NCBI RefSeq assembly: GCF_004336745.1
Contig: NZ_SJXD01000022.1
Span: forward strand, 1 to 64,000
DNA from: Roseococcus sp. SYP-B2431
GTDB lineage: Bacteria > Pseudomonadota > Alphaproteobacteria > Acetobacterales > Acetobacteraceae
Length of the DNA: 64,000 bases
Reading direction: 5' to 3'
Below the pieces are notes generated by a model. The model was given only the letters and a program-made list of their open reading frames with translations. It was not told the origin of the DNA and made no database searches. Below are positions 8,824-18,300 of the stretch, piece by piece (the first letter of the stretch is position 1; each line of letters opens with the position of its first letter). Made by a program: the position numbers and the translations under genes.

Positions 8824-9020
8824 CCCGGAGGCAGCCTCTTTTTGAGGAACCCGGAGCGGCAAGTCTCGCATCCCCGAATTTGTTGGAGGTGGGCGAGCCT
8901 AAGGGACCGCCGCATCACGAGCAACACGCGCTCTCGACGCGCCGCGATGTGACCTGAGCGGTGAACCTGCCGTTCCTCGGCAGCCACTGACAAAATCCGA
9001 CGGGACGTCCGAGATTTCTA

Positions 9021-9031
9021 TTGCAGTGCAA
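9021..9031. promoter_or_regulatory. TTGCAGTGCAA palindrome
   Basis: Perfect 5-bp arms around a central G. On the minus strand the sequence reads TTGCACTGCAA, sharing the TTGCACTGCA core with the motifs near the phasin and depolymerase genes. It lies 65 bp before the orphan terminator on the plus strand and about 200 bp upstream of the pyruvyl transferase pseudogene on the minus strand. Function inferred only by similarity. Confidence 0.3.
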
Positions 9032-9120
9032 CCAAACGGTCTCAGGGGCGTTCCCCAATCACTCTCCTCTGCAATCTCCTCTTCAGCCCGGCCGGGTCCA
9101 TCCCCTCGGCCGGGCCTTTT
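9032..9120 (+). ncRNA. Candidate small RNA with orphan terminator
   Basis: A strong plus-strand terminator (9086-9120) has no plus-strand gene before it: the nearest, tRNA-Glu, is 1.3 kb away with an antisense pseudogene between. The sequence in front of it contains two unpaired CU-rich stretches, TCTCCTCT and TCTCCTCTTC, that could pair with Shine-Dalgarno sequences, a recurrent feature of alphaproteobacterial trans-acting sRNAs. The 5' end is not defined; no convincing promoter was found. There is no coding potential in this stretch. Confidence 0.4.
9086..9120 (+). terminator. Strong Rho-independent terminator without upstream gene
   Basis: A perfect 9-bp stem (GCCCGGCCG / CGGCCGGGC) with a 12-nt loop is followed by CTTTTA. 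It reads on the plus strand. It could instead be a remnant left by rearrangement of the islet. Confidence 0.8.
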
Positions 9121-9234
9121 ACGCTGCCGCCCGTTCGGCCGAGGATGCGGAAGGCAACCTGCTCTTTCGCCCGCGCGCCTGCCGCAAGCGCAACGACCCG
9201 CCGCGTTCAGGCCGGCCGCCGACTTACCCAGCCC

Positions 9235-10371
9235 TCAGTCCCGCCCCAGGATCTCGCGGTTGTGCTGCCCCACCCGGGGCGCCGCCCGCCGGGGGAAGGG
9301 CCGCCGCCGGTTGAAGGAGATCGGCAGGCTGACGATCTTCGGCCCGCCCTCCGGCAGCTCGCGCAGCAGGCCGACCGCCTCCATCTGCGCGGAGTTCGTG
9401 ACCTCGGCGATGTCGTTCACCGGGCCGCTCGGCACGCCCACGGCGTCCAGCGCGGCCAGCCAATGGTCGCGCGGGCGGGTCAGGAAGGCCTCGGCGATGA
9501 GCGGGATCAGCGCGGCCTTGTTCCGCACCCGGTCGCCGGCCCTGGCGAAGCGCGGGTCCTCGGCCCATTCGGGATGGCCCAGCACCTTCGCCGCCCGGGC
9601 GAAGAAGCGGTCGTTGCCCGCGGCGAGGCAGAGCGGCCGGTCCGCCGTCTCGAAGGTTTGATAAGGCACGATCACCGCGGCGCCGGTGCCATGGCGGGTC
9701 GGGATGTCGCCGGTCGCCAGGTAGTTGTTGATCTGCCCTTCCACCCAGAAGGCCGCCGTCTCGAAGAGCGAGCTGTCCACCAGGCAGCCCTTCCCCGTCT
9801 TCTCGCGCCAGCGCAGCGCCGCCAGGGCGCCGACGGTGACGAAGAGGCCCGTCGCCTTGTCGTTGATCGAGGCGCCGCAGAAGGTGGGCGGGCCGTCCGG
9901 CTGGCCGGTCACGCTCAGCATGCCGCCATAGGCCTGGAGCAGCGGGTCGAAGCCCGGCTTGAGGCGCATCGGCCCCTCAAAGCCGAAGGCCCAGATCGAG
10001 CAGTAGATGAGGCGCGGATGGCGCGCGAGCATGGCTTCCGGGCCGATGCCGATCTCGTCCACCACGCCCGGGCGCAGGTTCTGGATGAGGATGTCGGCCG
10101 TCGCGCAGATCTTGTGCAGCGCCTCGATGTCCTCCGGCTTCTTGAGGTCGAGGGTGATGGAGCGCTTGGACCGGTTCTGCCCGTGGAAATAGAGCGAGGT
10201 CACGCCATCCGGCCCATAGGGAGGGCCCCAGAGGCGGGCATCGTCGCCGCCGTCCGGCTTCTCGACCTTGATGACATCGGCGCCCATATCGGCCAGCACC
10301 GCGCCGGCCAGCGGGCCGGCGAGCGCCTGGCCCACCTCGATGACGGTGACGCCGTCCAATGGCAGATCCAT
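9235..10371 (-). CDS. CaiB/BaiF family (class III) CoA-transferase
   Basis: Transfers CoA between an acyl-CoA and a free carboxylic acid; the substrate is not deducible. The protein starts MDLPLDGVTVIEVGQALAGP and has the family hallmarks VLADMGADVIKVEKP, FHGQNRSKRSITLDLK, ILIQNLRPG with the downstream catalytic-Asp region (FDPLLQAYGG), and INDKATGLFVTVGALAAL. The start at 10371 has AGGAG with ideal spacing; 378 residues is typical. It lies 33 bp downstream of a TctC-type binding protein gene in the same orientation, so uptake of a carboxylic acid and its CoA activation may be linked. Confidence 0.9.
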   Translation of the reverse strand: MDLPLDGVTVIEVGQALAGPLAGAVLADMGADVIKVEKPDGGDDARLWGPPYGPDGVTSLYFHGQNRSKRSITLDLKKPEDIEALHKICATADILIQNLRPGVVDEIGIGPEAMLARHPRLIYCSIWAFGFEGPMRLKPGFDPLLQAYGGMLSVTGQPDGPPTFCGASINDKATGLFVTVGALAALRWREKTGKGCLVDSSLFETAAFWVEGQINNYLATGDIPTRHGTGAAVIVPYQTFETADRPLCLAAGNDRFFARAAKVLGHPEWAEDPRFARAGDRVRNKAALIPLIAEAFLTRPRDHWLAALDAVGVPSGPVNDIAEVTNSAQMEAVGLLRELPEGGPKIVSLPISFNRRRPFPRRAAPRVGQHNREILGRD

Positions 10372-10404
10372 GAAGTCTCCTGGGGGTGATTCGGGCATGA
10401 TCGG

Positions 10405-11379
10405 CTATTCGGGCCGCATTCCGGCCCGGCGCGCAACCTCCGCCCAGGCGCCCACATCGGCGCGGATGCGGGTGGCGAGCTCCTCCGGCCCCGCATAGGC
10501 CGGGACCGAGGCCTGGGTGGCGAGCTGCGCCCGCGCCTCTGGCTTGGCGAGAAAGGCCGACAGCGCCTGCGAAGCGCGGAGCACGATCGGCGCCGGCGTG
10601 CCAGCCGGCGCCAGCACGCCGAACCACACGCCGGAGTCGGCGACCTCGTGGCCGAGTTCCTTGAGCGTCGGCACCTCCGGCAGCTCCGGCGCGCGCCGCG
10701 GGCCGAAGACGACCAGCGGGCGGAGCTGGTTCTCCCGGTAGGGCCCGATGGCGCCCACCAGGGTCTGCAGCATGAGCGGCACGCGGCCGGCCACCACGTC
10801 CAGCAGCGCCGGCGCCGTGCCGCGATAGGGCACATGGGTGATGTCGATGCCCAGCGCCTGGCGCAGCGTCTCGCCGCCGAAATGCCCGTTGCCACCATTG
10901 CCCGTGCTGGCATAGCCGAGCGTGCCCGGCCGCGCCTTGGCCGCGGCGACCATCTCGTCGAGGCTTCGCCAGGGCTGCGAGGCGCCGCACCACAGCACGT
11001 TGGGCGAGGTCGCGACCATGCCGATGGGCGCGAAGCTCGTCACCGGATCATAGGGCAGCCGGGCATAGACGCTGGCATTCATCACCAGCGAATTCGAGGA
11101 GAAGAGCAGGGTCTGGCCATCCGGCGCGGCGCGCGCCACAGCCTCGGCGGCCAGGACGGAATTGGCCCCCGGCCGGTTCTCGAAGACCATGGTCTGCCCG
11201 AGTTGCTCCTGCAGCCCCGTGGCGGTGAGCCGGCCGACGAAATCGGTGGGGCCGCCCGGCGGAAAGCCCATGAGCACGCGCACGGGCCGGTCGGGCCAGG
11301 CGGGCTGCGCGAGCGCCGGCGAGGCCAGGAGCGTGGTCAGGGCCAGGGCGCCGCGGCGGCGGATGTGCATCTGTGGCAT
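10405..11379 (-). CDS. TctC/Bug family periplasmic solute-binding protein
   Basis: A 324-residue extracytoplasmic receptor of the tripartite tricarboxylate transporter family. It has a signal peptide (MPQMHIRRRGALALTTLLAS..ALAQ) and the Bug signatures WPDRPVRVLMGFPPGGPTDFVGRL, VFENRPGANSVLAAEAVARAAPDGQTLL and DITHVPYRG. These proteins bind small carboxylates. No tctA/tctB membrane genes are nearby, as is usual for the many orphan Bug proteins. Probably cotranscribed with the downstream CoA-transferase gene. Confidence 0.92.
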   Translation of the reverse strand: MPQMHIRRRGALALTTLLASPALAQPAWPDRPVRVLMGFPPGGPTDFVGRLTATGLQEQLGQTMVFENRPGANSVLAAEAVARAAPDGQTLLFSSNSLVMNASVYARLPYDPVTSFAPIGMVATSPNVLWCGASQPWRSLDEMVAAAKARPGTLGYASTGNGGNGHFGGETLRQALGIDITHVPYRGTAPALLDVVAGRVPLMLQTLVGAIGPYRENQLRPLVVFGPRRAPELPEVPTLKELGHEVADSGVWFGVLAPAGTPAPIVLRASQALSAFLAKPEARAQLATQASVPAYAGPEELATRIRADVGAWAEVARRAGMRPE

Positions 11380-11633
11380 TCGGTCATCTCCCTTGCCCGG
11401 CGTCCTGCGCGCCGGCGCCTTGCCGCCGATGTTGCCCGCGGGGAAAGCGCGGCGGCAAGGGCGTCGCCCCTATCCGCGGACGGCGAACGGGGACTATACC
11501 GTGCGGTGCAGGGGCGATGGGCGCGATGTCCCCTGCCGGAGCCGTGACGTCCCGCGGCGAAGCCGGGACAGCCCAGCTTCATTCCCTCCTCCCGGGCCCT
11601 CGCTCCGGGCGAGGCTTCGGAACAGGATTCACC

Positions 11634-11828
11634 ATGAAGAACCCGGCAAAGGCCGCGGCGGCGCCCAAGGCGCCGGAGCCCGTGATGCTCGACCCGAACG
11701 AACTCCAGGACATCGCGAAGCGGCACCGCCTCTCCGTCGCGATCGTAACGGAGATCGTGCGGCGCGTGGGCACCGGCGAGCGCGCGGCGATCGAGCGCGA
11801 GATCAAGAAGGGGATGGCGCGGCGCTGA
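11634..11828 (+). CDS. Hypothetical 64-residue protein
   Basis: A small protein with an Ala/Pro/Lys-rich N-terminus and a helical second half (PNELQDIAKRHRLSVAIVTEI, then VRRVGTGERAAIEREIKK) that could form a small helix-turn-helix. Family not recognised. The ATG at 11634 has a weak AGGA upstream. The codon bias matches the neighbourhood and the ORF ends 8 bp before the convergent hemolysin-III-type gene. The function is unknown. Confidence 0.55.
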   Translation: MKNPAKAAAAPKAPEPVMLDPNELQDIAKRHRLSVAIVTEIVRRVGTGERAAIEREIKKGMARR

Positions 11829-11835
11829 GCCCGGC

Positions 11836-12492
11836 TCAGCCCAGGCCCTTCGCAAGTCGCAGCACCACCACGAAGTGGCAGGCGGCCGCGGCGAGCACGA
11901 AGCCGTGCCAGATCGCATTCTGGTACGGCATCCGCCGCGACACATGCACGATGACGCCCAGGCTGTAGAGCAGCCCGCCGGCGCCCAGCAGCGCCAGGTC
12001 AAGCCCAGGTAGCGCGGCCGCCAGCGGCACGATGGCGACGATCCCGGCCCAGCCCAGCAGCAGATAGGCGGCGATGGCCGCGCGCTCGAACCGTCCCGGC
12101 GCGAAGAGCTTGAGGCCAGCACCCGCGAGCGCGCCCGCCCAGACGAAGGCCGCCACGCTCCACCCCCAGCCGCCGCCCAGGCCGAGCAGCGCGACGGGCG
12201 AATAGGTTCCCGCGATCATCACGAAGATGGCGGCATGATCGAGGCGGCGCAGGAGGCGCTTGCCCCGCCCCTCGGCGGCCAGGTTATAGGCGGCCGAGCA
12301 GCCCAGCATCGCCACCAGCCCAAGGGCGTAGAGCCCGAGCGCGAAGGCCGGCACCCACTCCACGGGCCAGGGCATCGCCGCGGCCAGCGTTACGCAGGCG
12401 GCGATGGAGGCGGCCAGGCCCAGGACGTGGATGCAGGCATCGGCCCGCAGCGCGCCCCGGGAGACGGGCGGCAGGGCGAGGGATTTCGTCAT
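11836..12492 (-). CDS. Hemolysin III / PAQR family membrane protein
   Basis: A 218-residue integral membrane protein with about seven hydrophobic helices. The family motifs are present: SAAYNL after TM2, RLDHAAIFVMIAGTYSPVAL and the terminal IWHGFVLAAAACHFVVV; the conserved Ser, Asp and His residues form the metal-binding site in the PAQR/CREST superfamily. Despite the name these proteins are probably membrane-lipid-related hydrolases. The start at ATG 12492 has AGGA; a longer frame reaches 12522. Confidence 0.88.
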   Translation of the reverse strand: MTKSLALPPVSRGALRADACIHVLGLAASIAACVTLAAAMPWPVEWVPAFALGLYALGLVAMLGCSAAYNLAAEGRGKRLLRRLDHAAIFVMIAGTYSPVALLGLGGGWGWSVAAFVWAGALAGAGLKLFAPGRFERAAIAAYLLLGWAGIVAIVPLAAALPGLDLALLGAGGLLYSLGVIVHVSRRMPYQNAIWHGFVLAAAACHFVVVLRLAKGLG

Positions 12493-12566
12493 CCGGCCAT
12501 CCTGAAGCACCCGCTCAACCAAAACACCAGATCATGCCCGGGGAGCGAAGGCGTCGGAGCCTGGAG

Positions 12567-13334
12567 CTAGACGCGCAGCAAGATCTCGTGGTCCAGGCCG
12601 CGGCAGTCCATCTCGAAGTCGATCTTCTGCACGGGCGGGCGGCAGGGATGCCAGGTGATGCCGTTTTGCGCGGCGCCGCGCGCGGCGATCTCGTCGAGGA
12701 AGAAGGGATGCAGGTCATAGACGGTATAGACCTGCACGGCCGTCGTATCCGCCCAGCCGAAGCCGAAGGCGGCCAGCCGCCGCTCCATCTCGCCCAGCGT
12801 CTGGCGGGCCTTGGCGCGCAGCCCCTCGGGCGAGGTGTCGCCATAGGCGACGACGGCCTCCGCCACCGGCCCGCCCCCGCGCCGCTCCGCCCCGCCCGCG
12901 ATCAGGAAGGTCGGCCCGACCCGGCTGTCCGGCACGGTGTAGGTGAAGGCGTGGAAGCCGGACTCGCTCGGCGGAGCCAATTCGGGACAGACGTTGCTGC
13001 GCGCGACGGGATTGTCGTCGCCCTCCAGGATGCCCCAGTCGCGCAGCACCTGGGCGTAGCCCAGGTTGAACTCGCGGAAGCCGTCCTCGGTAAAGGGCAG
13101 CGCGGAGCGCAGCTCGCAGGCCGCGAAGGCCGTGAGCGGACGGCCGAGCGCTTCCAGATGCGCCTTGATCCGGGCGAAGCCTTCCTTCATCGGCAGCAGC
13201 CGGCTGAACCGCGCGCGCTCGAGCCGGTAGCCCGGCAGCGCCGCGACGCCGGAGGAGTACTGGAACACGGCGGGGATGTAGCGGTAGTCCCCCGCTTCCA
13301 TGGTCTTGAGGGTGGCAGCGGGGGTAGCGGACAT
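12567..13334 (-). CDS. CnbZ-like (2-aminomuconate deaminase-type, RidA-related) protein
   Basis: A 255-residue cytoplasmic protein. The sequence AGDYRYIPAVFQYSSGVAALPGYRLER, then LTAFAACELRSALPFTEDGF and NPVARSNVCPE, is the pattern I associate with CnbZ, described as a 2-amino-5-chloromuconate deaminase, and its many uncharacterised relatives. The C-terminal part (DTTAVQVYTVYDLHPF) resembles the RidA/YjgF fold. No aromatic-degradation genes are adjacent, so the true substrate is unknown. Recalled family similarity, not a search result. Divergent from the TPS operon. Confidence 0.55.
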   Translation of the reverse strand: MSATPAATLKTMEAGDYRYIPAVFQYSSGVAALPGYRLERARFSRLLPMKEGFARIKAHLEALGRPLTAFAACELRSALPFTEDGFREFNLGYAQVLRDWGILEGDDNPVARSNVCPELAPPSESGFHAFTYTVPDSRVGPTFLIAGGAERRGGGPVAEAVVAYGDTSPEGLRAKARQTLGEMERRLAAFGFGWADTTAVQVYTVYDLHPFFLDEIAARGAAQNGITWHPCRPPVQKIDFEMDCRGLDHEILLRV

Positions 13335-13530
13335 CGTCGCATCGTCCTTCGAAGAGGGGCACCGGCGCCAGTTAAGCCGGGAGATCCGGCGCAAGGCCAT
13401 CCCCAGCCCCCGGGCATCGCCCTCCGGGGGAAGGCACCCGCGTGCTTCCCCAGACACAACCCTGGAGCAAATCCCTGCCAGGGTATTCTTCGACTTGCGC
13501 CGAGCGCGAATCGAGTAGCATCGTAAAGCA

Positions 13531-13536
13531 TATAAT
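13531..13536 (+). promoter_or_regulatory. Consensus -10 element before the TPS operon
   Basis: A perfect TATAAT in a short AT-rich window (AAGCATATAATTTC), rare in this GC-rich DNA, 60 bp before the tpsB start. No good -35 hexamer is found at 16-18 bp, so an activator may be required. Confidence 0.45.
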
Positions 13537-13596
13537 TTCAGTGATGAGCGGGCGTTACTCGGCCCTGGTACGTTGCTGAACAGGGGGATGGACTGC

Positions 13597-15327
13597 ATGC
13601 GGAAGTCTAGGGCGGTGCTTCCGCGCCACGGCGCGACCATCGCGGCGATCCTTATGGGCCTCTCCGCGACCGGTGCCCTCGCGCAGGTGCCGCCCCCCGG
13701 CATCATCCCGCCCGGCGGCACGCCCATCCCGCAGCTCGCCCCGCCCAGCCTGCCCCGCGTCGGCCCGGGCCTGTCGCCGCCGGGCCCCGCCCGCCCCGCC
13801 GAGGGCGTCACCGGGCAGGTCGCCATCCGCGACGTCACCTTTCTCGGCTCCACGGCCTTCACCCCGGCCGAGCTGGCCGCCGTCTCCGGCCCGCTGACCG
13901 GCCCCGCCGTCCCGATCGCGAAGATCGAGGACGCGCGCGCCGCCATCGTCACCCTCTACCGCGAGCGCGGCTTCGCCTTCGTCACCGCCGACGCCACGGT
14001 CGGGCCCGACGGCACGCTGCGCTTCCAGATCGCGGAGGGCTTCATCAGCGAGGTCCGGCTGGACGGCGATGTCGGCCCCGCCGGCACCCAGGTGCTGCGC
14101 TTCCTGAACCGCCTCGTGAACGTCCAGCCGCTCGACATCGCCACGATGGAACGCCAGCTCCTGCTGGCGCAGGACATCCCGGGCCTGACCGTACGCACGG
14201 TGCTGCGCCCGGCCGGGACGGCGCCGGGCGCGCTGTCGCTCGTGGCGCAGCTCTCGCGTCGGGCGGTGACGGGCTATATCGCGGCCGACAACCGCGGCCC
14301 GCGCTTCTCGGGGCCCGAGCAGGGGCTGGCGGCGGTGCAGTTCAACTCCTTCACCTCGCTCGGCGAGCAGACGGAGCTGGCGCTCTTCTACGCCCGCGCC
14401 ACGACGCAGATCTTCGGGCAGGCGAGCTGGCGCGGCTATATCGGCGGCTCGGGCCTGCAGGTGCGGCTCTATGCGGGACACGGCACCAGCAACCCCTCCG
14501 GCGTGCTGCGCAGCCTCGGATACGAGGGCGCTTCCACGGTGGCCGGCGCCTCGCTGACCTATCCGGTGATCCGCCGCCGCTCGCAGACGCTGAACCTGAT
14601 CGGCGCCTTCGACACGATCGACAGCGACATCTGGGTGGACGGCAGCAACGGTCAGCGCGCGCGCCTGTCGCAGGACAGCCTGCGCATGCTGCGCGCGGGC
14701 GCCGACTGGACCACCTTCGACCTGCTGGCCGGCGACACGCGGCCGGGCACCAATTTCGTGAGCCTGCGCCTCAGCCAGGGCGTCGGCGGCTCCCTGGGCC
14801 GCAACCCGGCGCGGCTCGGCTCGACCGGCGACTTCACGAAGCTCAGCGGCGAGGCCACGCGCACCCAGGCCCTCTTCGCGCCGTGGTCCGGGGCGATGCT
14901 CGCCTTCCAGGGCACGGTCGCGGGGCAGTGGAGCAACGACATCCTGCCATTGGCGGAAAAATTCTACCTCGGCGGCAATCGGCTGGGCCGCGGCTTCTAC
15001 GCCGGCGAGGTGACCGGCGACAGCGCCGTCGCGGTCTCCGCCGAGCTGCAGCTCTCGACGACGCACGAGCTCAGCGCATTCGGCGTCGGGCTGCGGCTGG
15101 CGCCGACCTACTACGTCTTCACCGATGCCGGATGGACCTTCGAGAACCAGGCGGCGGACCCCGACCGCCGGCTGCATTCCTTCGGCCTCGGCCTGCGGAT
15201 GCAGGTGAACGAGCGCTTCGAGGCGCAGTTCGAGGCGGTGCGGCGCTTTACCCGCCAGCCCCAGGGCCCGGCCGTCCCGGCGCTGCACGAGGACGCATTC
15301 TTCTGGCGCGTGCTCGCCCGTTTCTGA
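13597..15327 (+). CDS. TpsB family outer-membrane transporter (ShlB/FhaC/HecB)
   Basis: Secretes a TpsA exoprotein across the outer membrane. The 576-residue protein has a signal peptide (to ALAQ, about residue 30), a Pro-rich linker (30-65), POTRA sequence (VAIRDVTFLGSTAFTPAEL... YRERGFAFVTADATV... LRFQIAEGFISEVRLDG, about 70-165) and a 16-strand-type barrel. The conserved RGF motif of the Omp85/TpsB lid loop occurs in GGNRLGRGFYAGE, and the chain ends in Phe, as outer-membrane barrels do. ATG 13597 has AGGGGG at good spacing. First gene of a unit with tpsA 16 bp downstream. Confidence 0.93.
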   Translation: MRKSRAVLPRHGATIAAILMGLSATGALAQVPPPGIIPPGGTPIPQLAPPSLPRVGPGLSPPGPARPAEGVTGQVAIRDVTFLGSTAFTPAELAAVSGPLTGPAVPIAKIEDARAAIVTLYRERGFAFVTADATVGPDGTLRFQIAEGFISEVRLDGDVGPAGTQVLRFLNRLVNVQPLDIATMERQLLLAQDIPGLTVRTVLRPAGTAPGALSLVAQLSRRAVTGYIAADNRGPRFSGPEQGLAAVQFNSFTSLGEQTELALFYARATTQIFGQASWRGYIGGSGLQVRLYAGHGTSNPSGVLRSLGYEGASTVAGASLTYPVIRRRSQTLNLIGAFDTIDSDIWVDGSNGQRARLSQDSLRMLRAGADWTTFDLLAGDTRPGTNFVSLRLSQGVGGSLGRNPARLGSTGDFTKLSGEATRTQALFAPWSGAMLAFQGTVAGQWSNDILPLAEKFYLGGNRLGRGFYAGEVTGDSAVAVSAELQLSTTHELSAFGVGLRLAPTYYVFTDAGWTFENQAADPDRRLHSFGLGLRMQVNERFEAQFEAVRRFTRQPQGPAVPALHEDAFFWRVLARF

Positions 15328-15343
15328 CGGAGGACAGGATCCC

Positions 15344-18300
15344 ATGATGACCCCCTCCCCCTCGTTTCGGCTGGCCCTGCTGGCGGGCACGGCGCTGTTC
15401 TTCCCCGCGCTGGCCCAGGCGCAGCCGGCGCCCAATGCGCGGCCGCAGGGCGGGCAGGTCGTCGCCGGCTCGGCCGTGATCGGCGGCGATGCCGGGCGCA
15501 CCGTCATCAACCAGTCCACCGACCGCGCCGCGATCAACTGGCAGAGCTTCGATGTCGGCCGGAACCAGGCCGTGCAGTTCCAGCAGCCCAGCACGACCTC
15601 GGTCACGCTGAATCGGGTGATCACGCCGAATCCCTCGCAGATCGCGGGGCGGATCACCGCCAACGGCCAGGTCGCGATCGTCAACCAGTCCGGCGTGGTG
15701 TTCCACCAGGGCGCGCAGATCGACGCCGCCGGCTTCGTCGCCTCCACGGCCAATATCACCAACGAGGCCTTCATGCGCGGCGGGCGCATGAACTTCGACC
15801 AGCCCGGCCGCCCCGACGCGCGCATCGAGAACCACGGCACCATCACCGTGCGCGAGGCCGGCCTCGCCGCGCTGGTGGCGCCGCAGGTCGCCAATCACGG
15901 CGTCATCCGCGCCCGCATGGGCCGGGTGGTGCTGGCCGGCGCCGAGACCTCGGTGGTGGACCTGCATGGCGACGGGCTGCTCTCGCTCGAGGTGACCTCG
16001 CCCGTCCGGCAGGCGCCCGCCAACGGCCAGGCGCTGGTCACCAACACCGGCACCGTGACGGCGACCGGCGGCACCGTGGTGCTGACCGCCCAGGCGGTGG
16101 ACGGCATCGTGCAGGATCTCGTGCGGGCCGGTGGCCGCATCGCCGCGAACACCGACGGCGCCACGGGGCGCAGCGGCCGCGTGGTGGCGGCCGGCAATGG
16201 CGGCGCCGTGCGCATCGAGGGCCGGGTGAGCGCACAGGGCCGTGCCGCAGGCACGCGGGGCGGCGAGGTCCAGATCCTGGGCGACCGGACGCTGGTGGAT
16301 TCCACGGCGCGGGTGAACGCCTCGGGCCGGGCGGGCGGCGGCACCGTGGCCATCGGCGTGACGCCCAACGGCGCGGCCAGCCGGCGTCTCTCGCGGCGCG
16401 CCGGCATCGCGCAGGGCGCCGTCGTGCGGGCCGATGCCACGGAGCGCGGGAATGGCGGCACCGTGCTGCTGAACTCCAGCGAGTACACGGTGCATGCCGG
16501 CGCCATCTCGGTCCGCGGCGGGCCGCAGGGCGGCGATGGCGGCTTCGTCGAGGTCTCGAGCGCCAGGGATTTCCGACTGCTCGGCGAGGTGAACGTGGCC
16601 GCGGGACCGGGCGGACGCGTGGGGACGCTGCTGATCGACCCGGACAACCTCACGGTGATCGCCGCTGCCAGCGGCTCCGGCTCGGACGACGGCAACGTCA
16701 TCGGCGGCGTGCTCGACGCCGGCGCGAGCAGCGGCGACCAGACCATCTCCAACGGCTTCATCAACGCCTTCGCCGGCAACCTGGTGCTGCAAGCGGACGA
16801 CACCATCCTCGTCGACGCGCCCATCAACAAGCCGACCGGCAATCTGTCGCTGGAGGCGGGCACGACCCTGACCGTGGGCGCGAACGGCTCGATCGTGCTG
16901 GGCGCCGGCGATCTCGGCCTGACGGCCCAGACATTTGTCTTCAACGGCCCGGTGACCGTGCCGCTGGCCAATACCATCAGCTTCACCGCCACCGGAAGCG
17001 ACTTCCCCTCCGCCTCGATCTCGCAGACCGTCGCGGGCGTGGTCACCGCCGGCACGGTCACGCAGACCAATCCAAACCTCTTCGGCGACGTGGGTCTCGG
17101 CACCGCCGACAATGTCATCGGAGCCATCGGCACGCTCAACGCAGCGCTCGGCAACGTCACCATCCGGAACACCCGCTCGCTGACCGTCAACACCGGCATT
17201 GCCGCGAACGTCGATGCGCGGATCGACGTGATCGGCGGCGATCTCACGATCAACGGCAATATCAGCGCCGCGACCGGAACCGCCGTCTTCCGCTCCACCG
17301 GCAGCTTCACCCAGGGAGCGGCCAGCACGGTCCGCGCCCCCAACATGATCATCAGCTCCGGCCTGAACGCCTCGCTGGCCGCCATCGACCCGACTTCGAC
17401 AGCCGGAACCTTCATCGCCGGCATCATCCAGGCCGGCCCGGCCATCAGCTATTTCGAGCCCACCGGCCTGATTGTGATGAATGCGGGACGCGGGGGCATC
17501 GTGCAGACCGGCGGCTCCCTGGAAGCCAATACGCTGAGCCTCAACACCACGGGCAACATCTCGCTGCCGGGCGGGGACAGCGCGAACCGGATCGACGAGA
17601 TCACCAGCCTGACTGCCGCTGGCGATGCCAGCGTGGCATCGCGCCCGGGTTCGGCTTTCAACCTCACGCTCAGCGGGCCGATGCAGGTCGGCGGCACGTT
17701 CAGCCTGAACCGGACGGGCGGCGGCAACATCATCCAGACCGAAAGCTCGGTCATCACGGCGAACACGCTCAACGTGACCAACGCCACGAACGGCGCGCAG
17801 CTCACGGGCGAGAACCAGGTCGCGCGGCTGGGGACGGTCGACGTCCAGTCTGCCTTCGATTTCCGCAACGCCACCAGCCTGGCCGTCACCGGCCCGGTCG
17901 CCGTGGAGAACGCGACCGCCTCCATCGACGTCGTCGGCGACCTGGACGTGACCGGCAGCGTCTCCGGGCAGGGCGGCATCACGCTGACGGCCAGCGGCAA
18001 CATCAATCTCGCGGCCGGCAGCCTCGTCGGGCAACCCAGCTCCTTCGGCGGCGGCATCACCATCCTCGCCGGCTACAATCCCAATATCGAAGGAGGATCG
18101 GACCTGAACGGTCCCTCCAGCCTGACCCTGGGCGGCACGCTCGGCAATGCCGGCTTCCCGGCGCAGGTCGAGCTGGGTGCGGGGACGGGCGGGATCACAC
18201 AAACCGGCGGCCGCCTCATCGCGTCCTCCCTGATCGTGCTGTCCGGCGGCGACGTGCTGCTGGACCTGCCCTCGCCGGGCCTCCTCAACAGCGTTGCCAA

